From Gallintestinimicrobium propionicum (lineage in GTDB: Bacteria; Bacillota; Clostridia; Lachnospirales; Lachnospiraceae): DNA of 64,000 nucleotides. A program made the position numbers and the translations under genes. Numbering within the stretch: position 1 is the first letter of the stretch; every line of letters begins with the position of its first letter. Location of the stretch: assembly GCF_025567525.1 (NCBI RefSeq), contig NZ_JAOQJY010000005.1, positions 62,001-126,000 on the forward strand, given 5' to 3'. Positions 8,251-17,192 of the stretch are shown piece after piece. The notes under the pieces are model-generated. The model saw only the letters and a list, made by a program, of their open reading frames with translations. It made no database searches and was not told the origin of the DNA.

Positions 8251-8418
8251 GTGAAAGTGAAATGTATCAAACGTTACAGCGACATCAGACTGAAAGAGAT
8301 CATTGAAGTCGGAACTGTTCTGGAAGTAGATAAAGAAAGAGCAGAGCATCTGATCCATGACGGCGTTGCTGAGGCGGTAAAGGAAACTGAGAAGGCAGCA
8401 GGCAGGGGAAAGGAATAG
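8251..8418 (+). CDS. small phage protein, head region
   Basis: A 55-residue protein starting at GTG 8251 after GGAGGGAGGTGA. The sequence begins VKVKCIKRYSDIRLKE and carries DKERAEHLIHDGVAE. Short proteins with this plan (a beta strand, then a helix ending in a Leu/Ile-rich turn and an acidic tail) occur just before scaffold and capsid genes in many siphovirus prophages. Their role is unknown. Confidence 0.6.
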   Translation: MKVKCIKRYSDIRLKEIIEVGTVLEVDKERAEHLIHDGVAEAVKETEKAAGRGKE

Positions 8419-8467
8419 GTGATCCAAACATCTCCCTCTGGGACGCAGGGTGAAGCGTCTTATTTTT
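8419..8467 (+). promoter_or_regulatory. conserved stem-loop element, copy 1
   Basis: It begins directly after a stop codon with GTGATCC, then ATCTCCC, then a hairpin GACGC / GCGTC with loop AGGGTGAA, then a T-rich tract. A second copy is at 26,774-26,808 with the same loop and a swapped closing base pair. It could be a terminator, processing site or antitermination signal. Confidence 0.5.
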
Positions 8468-8562
8468 TATGCCTTTTCCCGGCAGGCGTTAAAGAACCGG
8501 GGGATCCAATAAACGAATGGTCCGGGCGTGTAAGCGAATAGACTGGGCGGAAAGGATGAGGA

Positions 8563-9201
8563 ATGAAAAACAGATTTGCAAAAGCAGTATGCAAATACCC
8601 ACTGAATATTCAGTTTTTTGCGGAGGGAGACGGTGCTGGTGCCGGAGACGGAAACGGCGGTGGTTCCGGAAGCGGATCGGATGGAAGTGGTACAGGCGAT
8701 GGAGGAAGCGGGAGCAGTGGGCAGAGCTTTGACGATTTCCTGAAAAATGGAAATCAGGCAGAGTTTGACCGCAGAGTGAATAAGGCGGTTGAAACGGCAG
8801 TAGGAAACGCCCGTGAGAAATGGGAACTGCTGACGAATGATAAGCTGTCCGAAGCAGAAAAGCTCTCCAAAATGACAAAAGAGGAAAAAGCACAGTATCT
8901 GGCACAGAAGCAAGAAAAGGAGCTTGCAGACCGGGAAGCAAGCATTACCAAACGGGAGCTTATGGCAGAAGCAAAAAATACCCTTACCGAGAAAAAGTTG
9001 CCACTCGGTTTGGCAGAAATTTTGAACTATACGGATGCGGAAAGCTGTAAATCCTCTATGGCAGCGGTCGAAAAAGCGTTTCAGGAAGCCGTGGAAGCTG
9101 CGGTAGAAGAAAAGCTGAAAGGCGGGAAACCGCCGAAAAAGGCAGGTGATCAGGGCGATGATCTGGCTGCGCAGGTTGAAAAAATTATGATGGGGTACTA
9201 A
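8563..9201 (+). CDS. capsid scaffold protein (DUF4355-type)
   Basis: A 212-residue protein. The N-terminus has the NIQFFAEG motif typical of Clostridia phage scaffolds. A 35-residue Gly/Ser/Asp-rich spacer follows, then a long charged coiled-coil (ARKEWELL-like to QEKELADREASITKR). It should guide assembly of the capsid shell and then leave. It lies directly upstream of the major capsid gene, as scaffolds usually do. GGAAAGGATGAGG precedes the ATG. Confidence 0.85.
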   Translation: MKNRFAKAVCKYPLNIQFFAEGDGAGAGDGNGGGSGSGSDGSGTGDGGSGSSGQSFDDFLKNGNQAEFDRRVNKAVETAVGNAREKWELLTNDKLSEAEKLSKMTKEEKAQYLAQKQEKELADREASITKRELMAEAKNTLTEKKLPLGLAEILNYTDAESCKSSMAAVEKAFQEAVEAAVEEKLKGGKPPKKAGDQGDDLAAQVEKIMMGY

Positions 9202-9226
9202 CCCGGAAAGGAAAGGGAAATAAAGA

Positions 9227-10159
9227 ATGGCAATTAACACATTAGCGACTGCAACACTGTTCCAGAAGACTCTGGATAAAGCTGCAGTGAGAGAAGCTGT
9301 AACCGGATGGATGGACGGAAACGCAGGACAGGTTAAGTACAGCGGCGGCGCGGAGATCAAGATTCCGAAGATGTCTGTGCAGGGGCTTGCGGATTACGAC
9401 AGAGACAACGGCTACCAGCAGGGCGGCGTTACTCTGGAATACGAAACCAGGAAAATGACGCAGGACAGAGGAAGAATGTTCCAGCTTGACCCGATGGATG
9501 TCGACGAAAACAATTTTGTGACCACTGCAGCCGCAGTTATGGGGGAATTTCAGAGAACTTTTGTAATTCCGGAAATCGACGCATACCGTATTTCTAAAAT
9601 TGCAACAGAAACAATTACCGCAAAGAAAGCGGGCATGATCGAATACGGCTATACCCCGGGCGCTGCAAGCACTTCTGCGCTGAGAAAACTGAAAGAGGGT
9701 ATTAAGGCAGTAAGAGACCTGTATAATGGTCCTTTGGTATGCCACGCAACCCCTGACTTTATTATGGAGCTGGAGTTGGAACTTGCAGGAAAGATTACGT
9801 CGGTGACATTTGCTAAGGGCGGCATTGATACGCAGGTACCTTCTGTGGATGGCGTGCCGATCATTTCCACACCATCCAACCGGATGTACAGCGCTATTAA
9901 GATTCTGGACGGTAAGACTGTCGGGCAGGAAATTGGCGGTTACAATAAAGGTGATGCTGCAAAAGACCTGAACTTCTTTATTTGCCCCAGAACTACGCCG
10001 ATTGCAGTTACCAAACAGGATGTGATGAGAATCTTTGATCCTATGACAAACCAGAAACTGAACGCATGGCAGATGGATTACAGACGATTCCATGACATCT
10101 GGGTACTGGATAACAAACTGGACAGCATCTTCCTGAACATCAAAGACGCGGAGGGTTGA
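9227..10159 (+). CDS. phage major capsid protein
   Basis: A 310-residue shell subunit of the HK97-fold class. It has an N-terminal arm, GGAEIKIPKMSVQGLADYDR, the QDRGRMFQLDPMDVDE E-loop region split over residues 80-100, and the C-terminal FICPRTTPIAVTKQDVMRIF. Proteins of this type need no separate protease when, as here, none is encoded nearby. GGAAAGGAAAGGG precedes the ATG, and the scaffold gene ends 25 bases upstream. Confidence 0.9.
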   Translation: MAINTLATATLFQKTLDKAAVREAVTGWMDGNAGQVKYSGGAEIKIPKMSVQGLADYDRDNGYQQGGVTLEYETRKMTQDRGRMFQLDPMDVDENNFVTTAAAVMGEFQRTFVIPEIDAYRISKIATETITAKKAGMIEYGYTPGAASTSALRKLKEGIKAVRDLYNGPLVCHATPDFIMELELELAGKITSVTFAKGGIDTQVPSVDGVPIISTPSNRMYSAIKILDGKTVGQEIGGYNKGDAAKDLNFFICPRTTPIAVTKQDVMRIFDPMTNQKLNAWQMDYRRFHDIWVLDNKLDSIFLNIKDAEG

Positions 10160-10160
10160 T

Positions 10161-10403
10161 ATGCGGCTGATCTTTAAAAATGTGGAGCGGGAAACCGATG
10201 ATCCTGCAAGAATCCGGAAACTGAAAGCGGAAGGATACGAGGAAATGGACCCTGTACCGCAGGAAGAAAGCGAAGAGCAGACGGAAGCGCTGGAAGAAAT
10301 GAGTGTTTCCGCGCTGCGTGCGCTGGCAAAAAGGAAAGGGCTGGATGGAACCTCTGGACTGAATAAAGAGGAACTTCTGGCAGTATTAAAGGATGTGATC
10401 TGA
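10161..10403 (+). CDS. small head protein with SAP/HeH-like C-terminus
   Basis: An 80-residue protein. The first 35 residues match the short beta-rich phage module that often follows capsid genes. The last 35 (MSVSALRALAKRKGLDGTSG, then LNKEELLAVL) form a helix-extended-helix like SAP or Rho N-terminal domains, which bind nucleic acid. It may contact packaged DNA or the inner face of the head-tail joint. It overlaps the next gene by one base. Confidence 0.65.
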   Translation: MRLIFKNVERETDDPARIRKLKAEGYEEMDPVPQEESEEQTEALEEMSVSALRALAKRKGLDGTSGLNKEELLAVLKDVI

Positions 10404-10726
10404 TGGACAACATCGAAAAACTGCAGGTTCTTACCGGAGAAAAGGACGGCGTTATTTTGACCGTACTGCTGGAGGATGCAGAACAGTTTGTCCTGTCCTA
10501 CACGAACAGAACACGGATGATCCCGCAGCTTGATAATACCGTCCGTGAACTGGCGCTGATTGCATATAACCGGCTCGGGACAGAGGGTGAGAGCAGCCGG
10601 AGCGCATCCGGCGAATCCTACAGCTTCGATAATGCACCGAAGCAAATATATGACATCCTGAACCGGTACAGGCTGGCAAGAGTAGGAGGACGGGTCTATG
10701 AGACTGAGACGGAACCGACTGATTGA
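10403..10726 (+). CDS. head-tail connector protein
   Basis: A 107-residue helical protein of the gp6/gp15-like connector family. It has the recurrent DAEQFVLSYTNR and LIAYNRLGTEGESSRSASGE motifs, followed by PKQIYDILNRYRLARVGG. Such proteins form a ring below the portal. The start overlaps the previous stop, and its 3' end overlaps the next gene by 29 bases. Confidence 0.8.
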   Translation: MDNIEKLQVLTGEKDGVILTVLLEDAEQFVLSYTNRTRMIPQLDNTVRELALIAYNRLGTEGESSRSASGESYSFDNAPKQIYDILNRYRLARVGGRVYETETEPTD

Positions 10727-11084
10727 ATGCAATCACAGGCGTGCGATTCCGGTAAAAGATAAGGAGGGCGTGACCACGATCGAATATGGCACGCCGTCTT
10801 CTTTTTTTGCGGAAATGTGGGCAGGTGGAGGAAAGCTGCAGGCGGAACGTTACGGAATCCGTTTGCCGAACATCCGGAATTTACGCCTTGATGGAGACTA
10901 TCGGGAGATTATGGAGAACGGAGAAGTACGGTACGAGTTTGATGACGGCTTCTCCGTGTCCGTGAACGACGGTATCTGTATTTATTCCGCGCCGGATCAG
11001 GAACCGGATTATAAAGTCGTGGCGGTTTATCCTTATGGACATCTTGTGTTGGAGGTGGAACGCAGATTTGAAGGTGGAATTTGA
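10698..11084 (+). CDS. head closure / head-tail adaptor protein
   Basis: A 128-residue beta-rich protein in the usual place of the SPP1 gp16-like head-closure protein. The ATG at 10,698 follows TAGGAGGACGG inside the previous gene. Motifs are limited. The assignment rests on size, gene order and the pattern SFFAEMWAGGGKLQAERYG, which is common to this group in Clostridia phages. Confidence 0.65.
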   Translation: MRLRRNRLIECNHRRAIPVKDKEGVTTIEYGTPSSFFAEMWAGGGKLQAERYGIRLPNIRNLRLDGDYREIMENGEVRYEFDDGFSVSVNDGICIYSAPDQEPDYKVVAVYPYGHLVLEVERRFEGGI

Positions 11085-11598
11085 GGATCTGAGCAGGCAG
11101 ATGTCTGAGTTATCCCGGCTTCCAGCCGGGCTGCGTGGAAGCCTCGGCAGACAAATTGCGCTTGTGCAAGCTGCAGCGAAAGAAGAGGCGCCTGTAAGAC
11201 GTTTTGGAAGCGGCGGCGGTGAGCTACGGCAGAGCATCCTGACACAAATGGAAACATACTCTGATCGGATGGTTGCGATCTGCTACACCAACAAAGGGTA
11301 TGCGTCATATGTGGAGTTTGGTACGGGTCCAAACGGAGAAGCCCACCACGCCGGAATATCTCCGGATGTGCAACCGGTGTACAAACAGCGCGGTTGGGTG
11401 ATACCGGCGGATGCAATGTCCGTGGAAGCGGCGCAGGCCTATGGCTTTGGAATTGCCAGAGACGGCGACAAGGTAATCGGATATTACACCAGAGGGCAGG
11501 CAGCGCGCCCGTTTATGTACCCGGCGTTGAAAAACAACGAGGGCGAGATTATCCGGCGCTTGTCCGCCGATCTGAGAAAAGAGGTAAGGAAACTGTGA
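11068..11598 (+). CDS. HK97 gp10-like tail-joining protein
   Basis: A 176-residue protein with the gp10/gpZ pattern: LVQAAAKEEAPVRRFGSGGG, the VEFGTGPNGE turn and RPFMYPALKNNE near the C-terminus. It joins tail to head. The start is uncertain. The TTG at 11,068 lies about 10 bases after GGAGGTGG and gives a normal N-terminus (KVEFEDLSRQ). The upstream ATG at 11,035 would add residues that look like read-through of the previous gene. Confidence 0.75.
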   Translation: MKVEFEDLSRQMSELSRLPAGLRGSLGRQIALVQAAAKEEAPVRRFGSGGGELRQSILTQMETYSDRMVAICYTNKGYASYVEFGTGPNGEAHHAGISPDVQPVYKQRGWVIPADAMSVEAAQAYGFGIARDGDKVIGYYTRGQAARPFMYPALKNNEGEIIRRLSADLRKEVRKL

Positions 11599-11963
11599 AA
11601 AATGTAAAAGACGAAGTGTTTGCGGCGCTGCAGGCGGTGTGCGACAACGTGTCAGATGTATACCCGACATCTTGGGTGGATCTTCCGGCGATCCAGTACA
11701 CCGAAGAGGAAAACAGGGTGTATGAGCGTACCGCAAACAAGGAAGATAAAGCATCTGTTCGTTACCGGATTGATATCTGGAATAGCGGGAGCACATCGGG
11801 AATGGCGCAGGCTGTAGATGCTGCCATTGCCGCGCTTGGGCTGGTGCGAACCGGCTGCAGCGATGTCCCGGATCCATCCGGCATGCGACATAAACAGATG
11901 CGTTATGAAGGTATCATTGACATGGATTCCGATATTGTGTATTGGAACGGTAACAATTATTAA
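11595..11963 (+). CDS. tail completion protein
   Basis: A 122-residue protein beginning at a GTG that overlaps the previous stop (GTGA). The central part NRVYERTANKEDKASVRYRI and the DAAIAALGLVRTGC helix match small siphovirus tail-completion (tail terminator-like) proteins, which cap the tail tube at the head end. It is followed within 15 bases by the tail tube gene. Confidence 0.7.
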   Translation: MKNVKDEVFAALQAVCDNVSDVYPTSWVDLPAIQYTEEENRVYERTANKEDKASVRYRIDIWNSGSTSGMAQAVDAAIAALGLVRTGCSDVPDPSGMRHKQMRYEGIIDMDSDIVYWNGNNY

Positions 11964-11977
11964 AGGAGGAATGTGAA

Positions 11978-12391
11978 ATGCTGGCAAATGGAGCAGCTTT
12001 AGGCTACAAAGAAACCAAAGAAGGAGCAAGCTATACAGACCTTGCAGGATTAAAGGAAATCCCTGAAATTGGTTCTGATCCTGAAAAAGTAGAAAACACT
12101 ACCTTAAAGGACAAGGTAAAACAGTATGAAATGGGCATCGGTGATCCGGGCGATATGGTCTATAAGTTCAAGTACGACAACAGCTCGGCGGAAAGCTCTT
12201 ACCGCAAATTCCGCGAAATGGAAGCATCGAAGAAAACCTATTATTTTGAGGAAACTGATCCGGATGGAACGAAAATCGAGTTTGCGGCACAGCCCTCTGT
12301 GAAAAGAACAGGCGGCGGCGTCAACGGCGTTATTGAGTTTGATGTAACGATGGCACTGCAGAGCGAACTTACATTCACCGATCCGGCGTAA
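11978..12391 (+). CDS. major tail tube protein
   Basis: A 137-residue protein that should stack as hexamers to form the tail tube. It shows LPEIGSDPEKVENTT-like spacing near residue 30 (EIPEIGSDPEKVENTTLKD), a central KYDNSSAESSYRKFREME helix and a C-terminal VEFDVTM-like strand (GVIEFDVTMALQSEL). AAAGGAGGAATG lies before the ATG. It is followed by the tail-assembly chaperone, the normal order. Confidence 0.8.
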   Translation: MLANGAALGYKETKEGASYTDLAGLKEIPEIGSDPEKVENTTLKDKVKQYEMGIGDPGDMVYKFKYDNSSAESSYRKFREMEASKKTYYFEETDPDGTKIEFAAQPSVKRTGGGVNGVIEFDVTMALQSELTFTDPA

Positions 12392-12406
12392 AGGAGGGCA
12401 ACATAA

Positions 12407-12880
12407 ATGGACTTTTTTGGAAATACAACACCTGGTTCGCAGATGCCTATGCAGAATGAAACTTATCAGCCTACAGAAAATGCTGCGGTGCAGGAAGAAA
12501 AGAAAGCGCCGCAGAGAAATCCTTTTGCAATCTGGGAGGTCGGTGGAGAGACTTACAGGTTAAAGCTGCAGACTGCAGGTGTCAAAGAGCTGGAAGCGAA
12601 ATATAAAGGCTCCATCATGGAGCTGATGTCGTTCAAGGGTGGGATGCCACCGCTGACCGTTATGTTGGATGTTGCACACACGGCGATGAAGCCGTGGACG
12701 CATAAGGTATCTGCAAAGGATATGGAGTCACTGTATGACAAATACGAGCAGGGAGGCGGCGACCTGCTGAGCTTCTTTACCAACGTATACCTGGAAGTAT
12801 TCCTGGTGAGCGGTTTTTTATCGAAATCGGTGGCAGCGGAAATGTCCGAGTCACTGGCGGAAATGCGCAAAGAACTGTAA
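12407..12880 (+). CDS. tail assembly chaperone, unshifted form (gpG-like)
   Basis: A 157-residue protein. After a Gln/Met-rich lead it has WEVGGETYRLKLQTAGVKEL and ELMSFKGGMPPLTVMLDVAH, typical of the gpG-like chaperones of Clostridia siphoviruses. These coat the tape measure protein during tail assembly. Within its 3' end lies a TTTTTTA slippery heptamer at 12,814-12,820, in the correct phase for a -1 shift. Confidence 0.82.
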   Translation: MDFFGNTTPGSQMPMQNETYQPTENAAVQEEKKAPQRNPFAIWEVGGETYRLKLQTAGVKELEAKYKGSIMELMSFKGGMPPLTVMLDVAHTAMKPWTHKVSAKDMESLYDKYEQGGGDLLSFFTNVYLEVFLVSGFLSKSVAAEMSESLAEMRKEL

Positions 12881-13260
12881 GCGAGTTACTGGACGAGTTG
12901 TATCCGAAGTTTCTGGACATGGGATATAGCCCGTCTTTTTTCTGGGAATGCAGTCTTGCTGAGGTAGTTGATCTGTTCGATTCCTATCGCAGACGCGAAG
13001 ATCGACGGCAGAAAGAAAAAGACGAAGCATTTAAGGTGCGGGCTTTGAGCCTTCAGGTATTAGCTTTGCAGATCAGGGATGCGGTGTGGGGAGAAAAAGA
13101 CAGCGATTTCCGTACAGTACAACATTTTTACCCTACATTATTCCCGGAAACAGAAAAAGTAGATCGAGAATTGATAAAACGAAACGAAAGAATGCGCAGA
13201 TTTGCGGAGGAACATAACCGACTCTGGCAGCAGGCGCACAGCGGAAAGGAGGAAAGCTGA
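12407..13260 (+). CDS. tail assembly chaperone, -1 frameshift fusion (gpGT-like)
   Basis: Reading codons GGT TTT TTA at 12,812-12,820, a -1 slip on TTTTTTA lets translation resume at 12,820 in the next frame. That frame is open through the unshifted stop at 12,878-12,880 all the way to 13,260. The predicted fusion has 138 plus 146 residues. The downstream frame has no good start of its own (only a TTG at 12,898 and no ribosome site), which supports expression by frameshift. Its C-terminal part (YSPSFFWECSLAEVVDLFDS) matches the gpT-like segment that contacts the tape measure. The fused product is made in minor amounts in known systems. Confidence 0.82.
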
Positions 13261-16200
13261 TGTCAGGGACGACACTGGAACGCCTGCAGGTCATTATCGA
13301 GGCGAGTGCAACCAAATACAAAAAAGAAATGGATGCAGTCGCGCAGAAAACCCAGAAAGCAGAAGCGATCGTTGACCGCTGTATGTCCCGCGTGAACAGC
13401 ATCGTCGGGAAGGCGAACACGGGGAACGCCGAGAAGACAGTAGACAACCTTACTGCGAAGTTAAAGCGGCAGCAGGAAGCGATCGACAAGCAGGGCTTTA
13501 AAATAGATAACCTGCGGCGGAAACTGCTTGATTTACAGTCTGGAAACGCCAGAAATGCAACCATTGCAAATCTGGAAGCGCAGTTGAAGGCGGCAGAAAA
13601 AGAGTTTGCAGCGGTAGACAAACAGATGCAGCCGCTACTGGATAAGCTCTCTGATTTACGAGATCAGGAGGCTATGGGGCTTACCCCATATGGATTACAG
13701 GAAGTCGAAAAACAAATTGACGCCCTGAATCCGGAATACGATGAACTGGAAGATAAGGTACTGTCTTTACAGAATCGTCTCGAAACTGCCCGGATGAATC
13801 CGGAAAGCACCGCAGAAGTGCAAAAGCTGAACGGGGAACTGCAGCTTGCCAACGAGAAGTTGGAACGACTGACCGGCGAGGCAGCACAGACGCAGGCACA
13901 GCTGGATGCTGCCGGAAAAGCGACTGAAAAAGGCAACGGCTTCGAAAAATGGCGGAACGGGTTGCAGAAAGTATCTGGGTTGTTGTCCAGAGTGGATGCA
14001 AAAATCAGCGGAATTATCGGCGGATTTACCAAGACCAAACGCCGGATTGATAGCTGCAGTGCAAGTACGGGAAACTTATCCAGGCATGTGAGCAGGATCA
14101 CGAATCTACTTCGGTTTTCCATCCTGTCGCGGGCATTTTCTGGCGTGTTTAGCGGATTGGGAAGTGGATTTCAAAATCTTGCACAGTACAGCAACGAAGC
14201 CAACGTGGCGTTATCCGGTTTGTGGTCTGCATTGGGGCAGTTGCAAAATGCGGTCGCAGCGGCAGCAGCACCTTTGCTGGAAGCGCTTGCCCCGGCTCTG
14301 ATTAAGATCATCGAACTTGCAACGATGGCGGTAACGGCGATCGGACAGCTGTTCGCAGCACTGACCGGAAAAGGCACTGTCATAAAGGCAACGAATGCCT
14401 ATAAAGACTATGCAGCGAGCCTGAAAAAGACGGGTGCAGCTGCGAAAGATGCCACACTCGGAATCGACGAGCTGAATGTGATCCAGAAGCAATCTGGTTC
14501 TGGAGCATCCGGCGGGCTGAATCCGGGCGACATGTTCGAAGAAGTTCCAATCGAAAACAAGTACAAAGACCTGGCGGGCAAGATCAAAGATTTCTTTTCG
14601 AAATTATTTGCACCTCTGAAAGAAGCATGGAACCGGGAAGGTCAGTTCGTAATGGATTCCTGGAAGTATGCGTTGGATGAGGTCAAAAAGCTGGTGCAGG
14701 ACATCGAACGAGATTTTCTGACGATGTGGAACCAGGAAGCCACAATCGCCATGTTTGCGGATATCCTGCATATTATCGGGGATATCGGTCTGGTGGTCGG
14801 AAATCTGGCGAAAAATTTCCGCGAAGCGTGGAACGCAAACAACGCAGGACTGAGAACGCTGGAAAACATCCGCGATATTTTTGCGGTAATTATTTACAAT
14901 ATCCGGCAGGCTGCAGACGCTACCGTGGAATGGTCGGCAGGCTTGAACTTTAAGCCATTGATGGAGATGATCGCACAGTACACAAAGTCTTTGATTCCCG
15001 TGTTTGGCGCATTGTCCGGTGTGATATCGGATTTCTATGTGCAGGTGCTTTTGCCGCTGGGGGAATGGACGATTGAAAAAGGGCTGCCTGATCTTCTTCG
15101 GATCCTGAAAGAATTTAACGATAAAGTAAACTGGGCGCAAATTCGGCAAAATTTATCTGATTTCTGGGATCGACTGGAACCATTTGCAGAAACAGTTGGC
15201 GAAGGACTGCTGATCTTTCTGGAAAAGCTGTCCAACCTGACAGCGAATTTTCTGAATAGCGAAACACTGAACAATTTTCTGGACCATCTGGCGGACTGGA
15301 TGGATAAAATCCAGCCGGAAGACGTTGCGAGAGGAATCGAAAATCTTGCGAAAGCATTTATTGCATTTAAGGCATCTGTGCTTGCTTTTAAGGTAGGTTC
15401 TGCTGCGTACAATGCAATCAAATTCTTACAGGGAACCTTGCCTGTGCTAAAAGGGCTCGGTTGGATTACGCTGGGCATTACCGTAACCATGATCGGTGTG
15501 GAAGCATACGAGAACTGGAAAAAAGATATTGAGTACATTCAAGAAAACGGCTGGAAAGCATTCCATTCAAAGAATCGGCAGGAACGTGCAAACAGTCCTT
15601 GGGCGATTTACGGGCATGACTCGACCGGAGTTGGAAACATTCAGGGCGAGAACGACGCTTATAATCCGTATGAAAATGCTGATTTTAGCTGGGTCGAAGA
15701 GTGGAAAAATAAGTTTCTGGAATGGCAGGCGAACAACCGCGCAAGCCGGGAAGCGGATCAGGCAGAGTGGGATCAATGGTTTAATGATCTTGGCGATAAA
15801 TTCTCGAACTGGTATGAAAGCGAAGTTGCACCGTGGTTCACAGAAGAAAAGTGGACAGAGCTTTTTACAAATGTGAAGACCAGTTTTGAAACCAAATGGG
15901 CTGAAATTGTGGACTGGTGGCAAAACACAGCAATTTATACATGGTGGGAAGAAAACGTAACACCGTGGTTCTCCGAAGAAAAATGGTCGGAATTGTTGGA
16001 AAACATCAGAATAAGTTTTGAGACCAAGTGGGATGAACTTGTAGACTGGTGGTCGAATACCGCTATCGTTACATGGTGGGACGAACATGTAAAACCTTGG
16101 TTTGACACTGAAAAATGGAAGATGATGCTGGAAAACATAAAAACGTCTTTCAAAAAGAAATGGGACGAAACTGTTCTGCAGTGGAAAACGGACATCCAGA

Positions 16201-16769
16201 AATGGTGGGACGAGCATGTTGCACCGTGGTTTACAAAAGAACGTTGGCAAAAGCTCGGGGAAAACCTGAAAAATGGAATTTACGAGGGCTTTAAGGGACT
16301 TGCAAACAAGGTAGTTGATGTACTGAACAATGTAATTTCTTCGTTGGAAAGCATGTTGAATACTGCGCTGGATGGCATAAATGATTTGCTGTCTAAGTTA
16401 AACGAATCCCCGCTTGGAAAGATGCTTGACTTTGATTTTCAGGTCAGAAACGTTTCTTTTGGTCGCATTCCGAGATTTGAAGATGGCGGTTTTCCGGATC
16501 GAGGCAGCCTGTTTATTGCAAACGAAGCGGGACCCGAAATGGTTGGGCGCATCGGAAGAAGACCGGCGGTCGCAAACAGCGATCAAATTGTCGATGGTAT
16601 TACGGCGGGCGTTGCAAACGGTAACGAAGTATTGGCAGAACTGCTGGTGCGGGTGATCGAACTGCTGGAAAAGATCAACGATCGGGACCCTGAAATTGTC
16701 TTTGATACCGCAGAGGGCATTAAAGCCATGCGGGAAAGAGAAGCAAGAAACGGGGTTGTATTCACATAA
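13260..16769 (+). CDS. tail tape measure protein
   Basis: The 1169-residue ruler that sets tail length. Residues 1-250 are coiled coil. Around 270-390 are hydrophobic segments (LLRFSILSRAFSGVFSGLGS; LLEALAPALIKIIELATMAV) likely to insert in the host membrane. Residues of about 850-1000 carry a four-fold tryptophan-rich repeat of about 44 residues, built on PWF..EKW..L..NI..SF..KW. The C-terminus has GGFPDRGSLFIANEAGPEMV, common to tape measures of this group. The ATG overlaps the chaperone stop. Confidence 0.92.
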   Translation: MSGTTLERLQVIIEASATKYKKEMDAVAQKTQKAEAIVDRCMSRVNSIVGKANTGNAEKTVDNLTAKLKRQQEAIDKQGFKIDNLRRKLLDLQSGNARNATIANLEAQLKAAEKEFAAVDKQMQPLLDKLSDLRDQEAMGLTPYGLQEVEKQIDALNPEYDELEDKVLSLQNRLETARMNPESTAEVQKLNGELQLANEKLERLTGEAAQTQAQLDAAGKATEKGNGFEKWRNGLQKVSGLLSRVDAKISGIIGGFTKTKRRIDSCSASTGNLSRHVSRITNLLRFSILSRAFSGVFSGLGSGFQNLAQYSNEANVALSGLWSALGQLQNAVAAAAAPLLEALAPALIKIIELATMAVTAIGQLFAALTGKGTVIKATNAYKDYAASLKKTGAAAKDATLGIDELNVIQKQSGSGASGGLNPGDMFEEVPIENKYKDLAGKIKDFFSKLFAPLKEAWNREGQFVMDSWKYALDEVKKLVQDIERDFLTMWNQEATIAMFADILHIIGDIGLVVGNLAKNFREAWNANNAGLRTLENIRDIFAVIIYNIRQAADATVEWSAGLNFKPLMEMIAQYTKSLIPVFGALSGVISDFYVQVLLPLGEWTIEKGLPDLLRILKEFNDKVNWAQIRQNLSDFWDRLEPFAETVGEGLLIFLEKLSNLTANFLNSETLNNFLDHLADWMDKIQPEDVARGIENLAKAFIAFKASVLAFKVGSAAYNAIKFLQGTLPVLKGLGWITLGITVTMIGVEAYENWKKDIEYIQENGWKAFHSKNRQERANSPWAIYGHDSTGVGNIQGENDAYNPYENADFSWVEEWKNKFLEWQANNRASREADQAEWDQWFNDLGDKFSNWYESEVAPWFTEEKWTELFTNVKTSFETKWAEIVDWWQNTAIYTWWEENVTPWFSEEKWSELLENIRISFETKWDELVDWWSNTAIVTWWDEHVKPWFDTEKWKMMLENIKTSFKKKWDETVLQWKTDIQKWWDEHVAPWFTKERWQKLGENLKNGIYEGFKGLANKVVDVLNNVISSLESMLNTALDGINDLLSKLNESPLGKMLDFDFQVRNVSFGRIPRFEDGGFPDRGSLFIANEAGPEMVGRIGRRPAVANSDQIVDGITAGVANGNEVLAELLVRVIELLEKINDRDPEIVFDTAEGIKAMREREARNGVVFT
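15831..16260 (+). repeat. four-fold Trp-rich repeat inside the tape measure gene
   Basis: PWF codons recur at 15,831, 15,963, 16,095 and 16,224, that is 132, 132 and 129 bases apart. Each unit holds the pattern PWF-x3-KW-x8-SF-x2-KW followed by a WW pair. Confidence 0.85.
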
Positions 16770-16770
16770 C

Positions 16771-16796
16771 GGGGCGCGAAAGCGTCCCGCTTTTTG
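16771..16796 (+). terminator. terminator or attenuator after the tape measure gene
   Basis: The 8-bp stem CGGGGCGC / GCGTCCCG (one G-T pair) with a GAAA tetraloop is followed by CTTTTT. It lies between the tape measure and distal tail genes, so it may attenuate rather than end the late transcript. Confidence 0.75.
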
Positions 16797-16814
16797 AAAG
16801 TAGGTGAGTAATTT

Positions 16815-17189
16815 GTGGCATACATCTATGTAGACGGAGAGGAATTTCCTTACCCGGAAAGAGGACTGAACGTAATTGTCACAACTCCTGTAAACTCTGC
16901 CAGGGACACAAAGGCGGAGGTTGTCGGGCAGCGAATCAGCCGAGATCAGTATAAAATCAATAATTTGAAGTGGCCCATGCTGTCGGCAGAACAGTGGTCG
17001 TTTATCTTAAAAAAGTTCCGCGAAGGCTTTGGTGTGCCGGTAACCTTTCCGGATCCCATCACACAGGACTGGATAACCTTAAAGATGTATCCGGGGGATC
17101 GCAGCGCGGAGCCGTACTGGATCGATGATGAGGACAAACCGACACGATACCGGAACTGCAAAGTGAATATTATTGATTGCGGGGTGTGA
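16815..17189 (+). CDS. distal tail-type protein
   Basis: A 124-residue protein starting at GTG after TAGGTGAG. It is beta-rich (IYVDGEEFPYPERGLNVIV; WSFILKKFREGFGVPVTFPD). Size, place between tape measure and tail-tip gene, and the central FREGF pattern fit a small distal tail or baseplate hub protein. It has no strong family motif that I recognise, so the function rests mainly on order. Confidence 0.6.
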   Translation: MAYIYVDGEEFPYPERGLNVIVTTPVNSARDTKAEVVGQRISRDQYKINNLKWPMLSAEQWSFILKKFREGFGVPVTFPDPITQDWITLKMYPGDRSAEPYWIDDEDKPTRYRNCKVNIIDCGV

Positions 17190-17192
17190 GGA

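Noticed and set aside
9242..10732. 496-codon open frame on the - strand under the capsid genes
   Set aside because: Antisense to well-supported capsid and connector genes and without a ribosome site or family motif.
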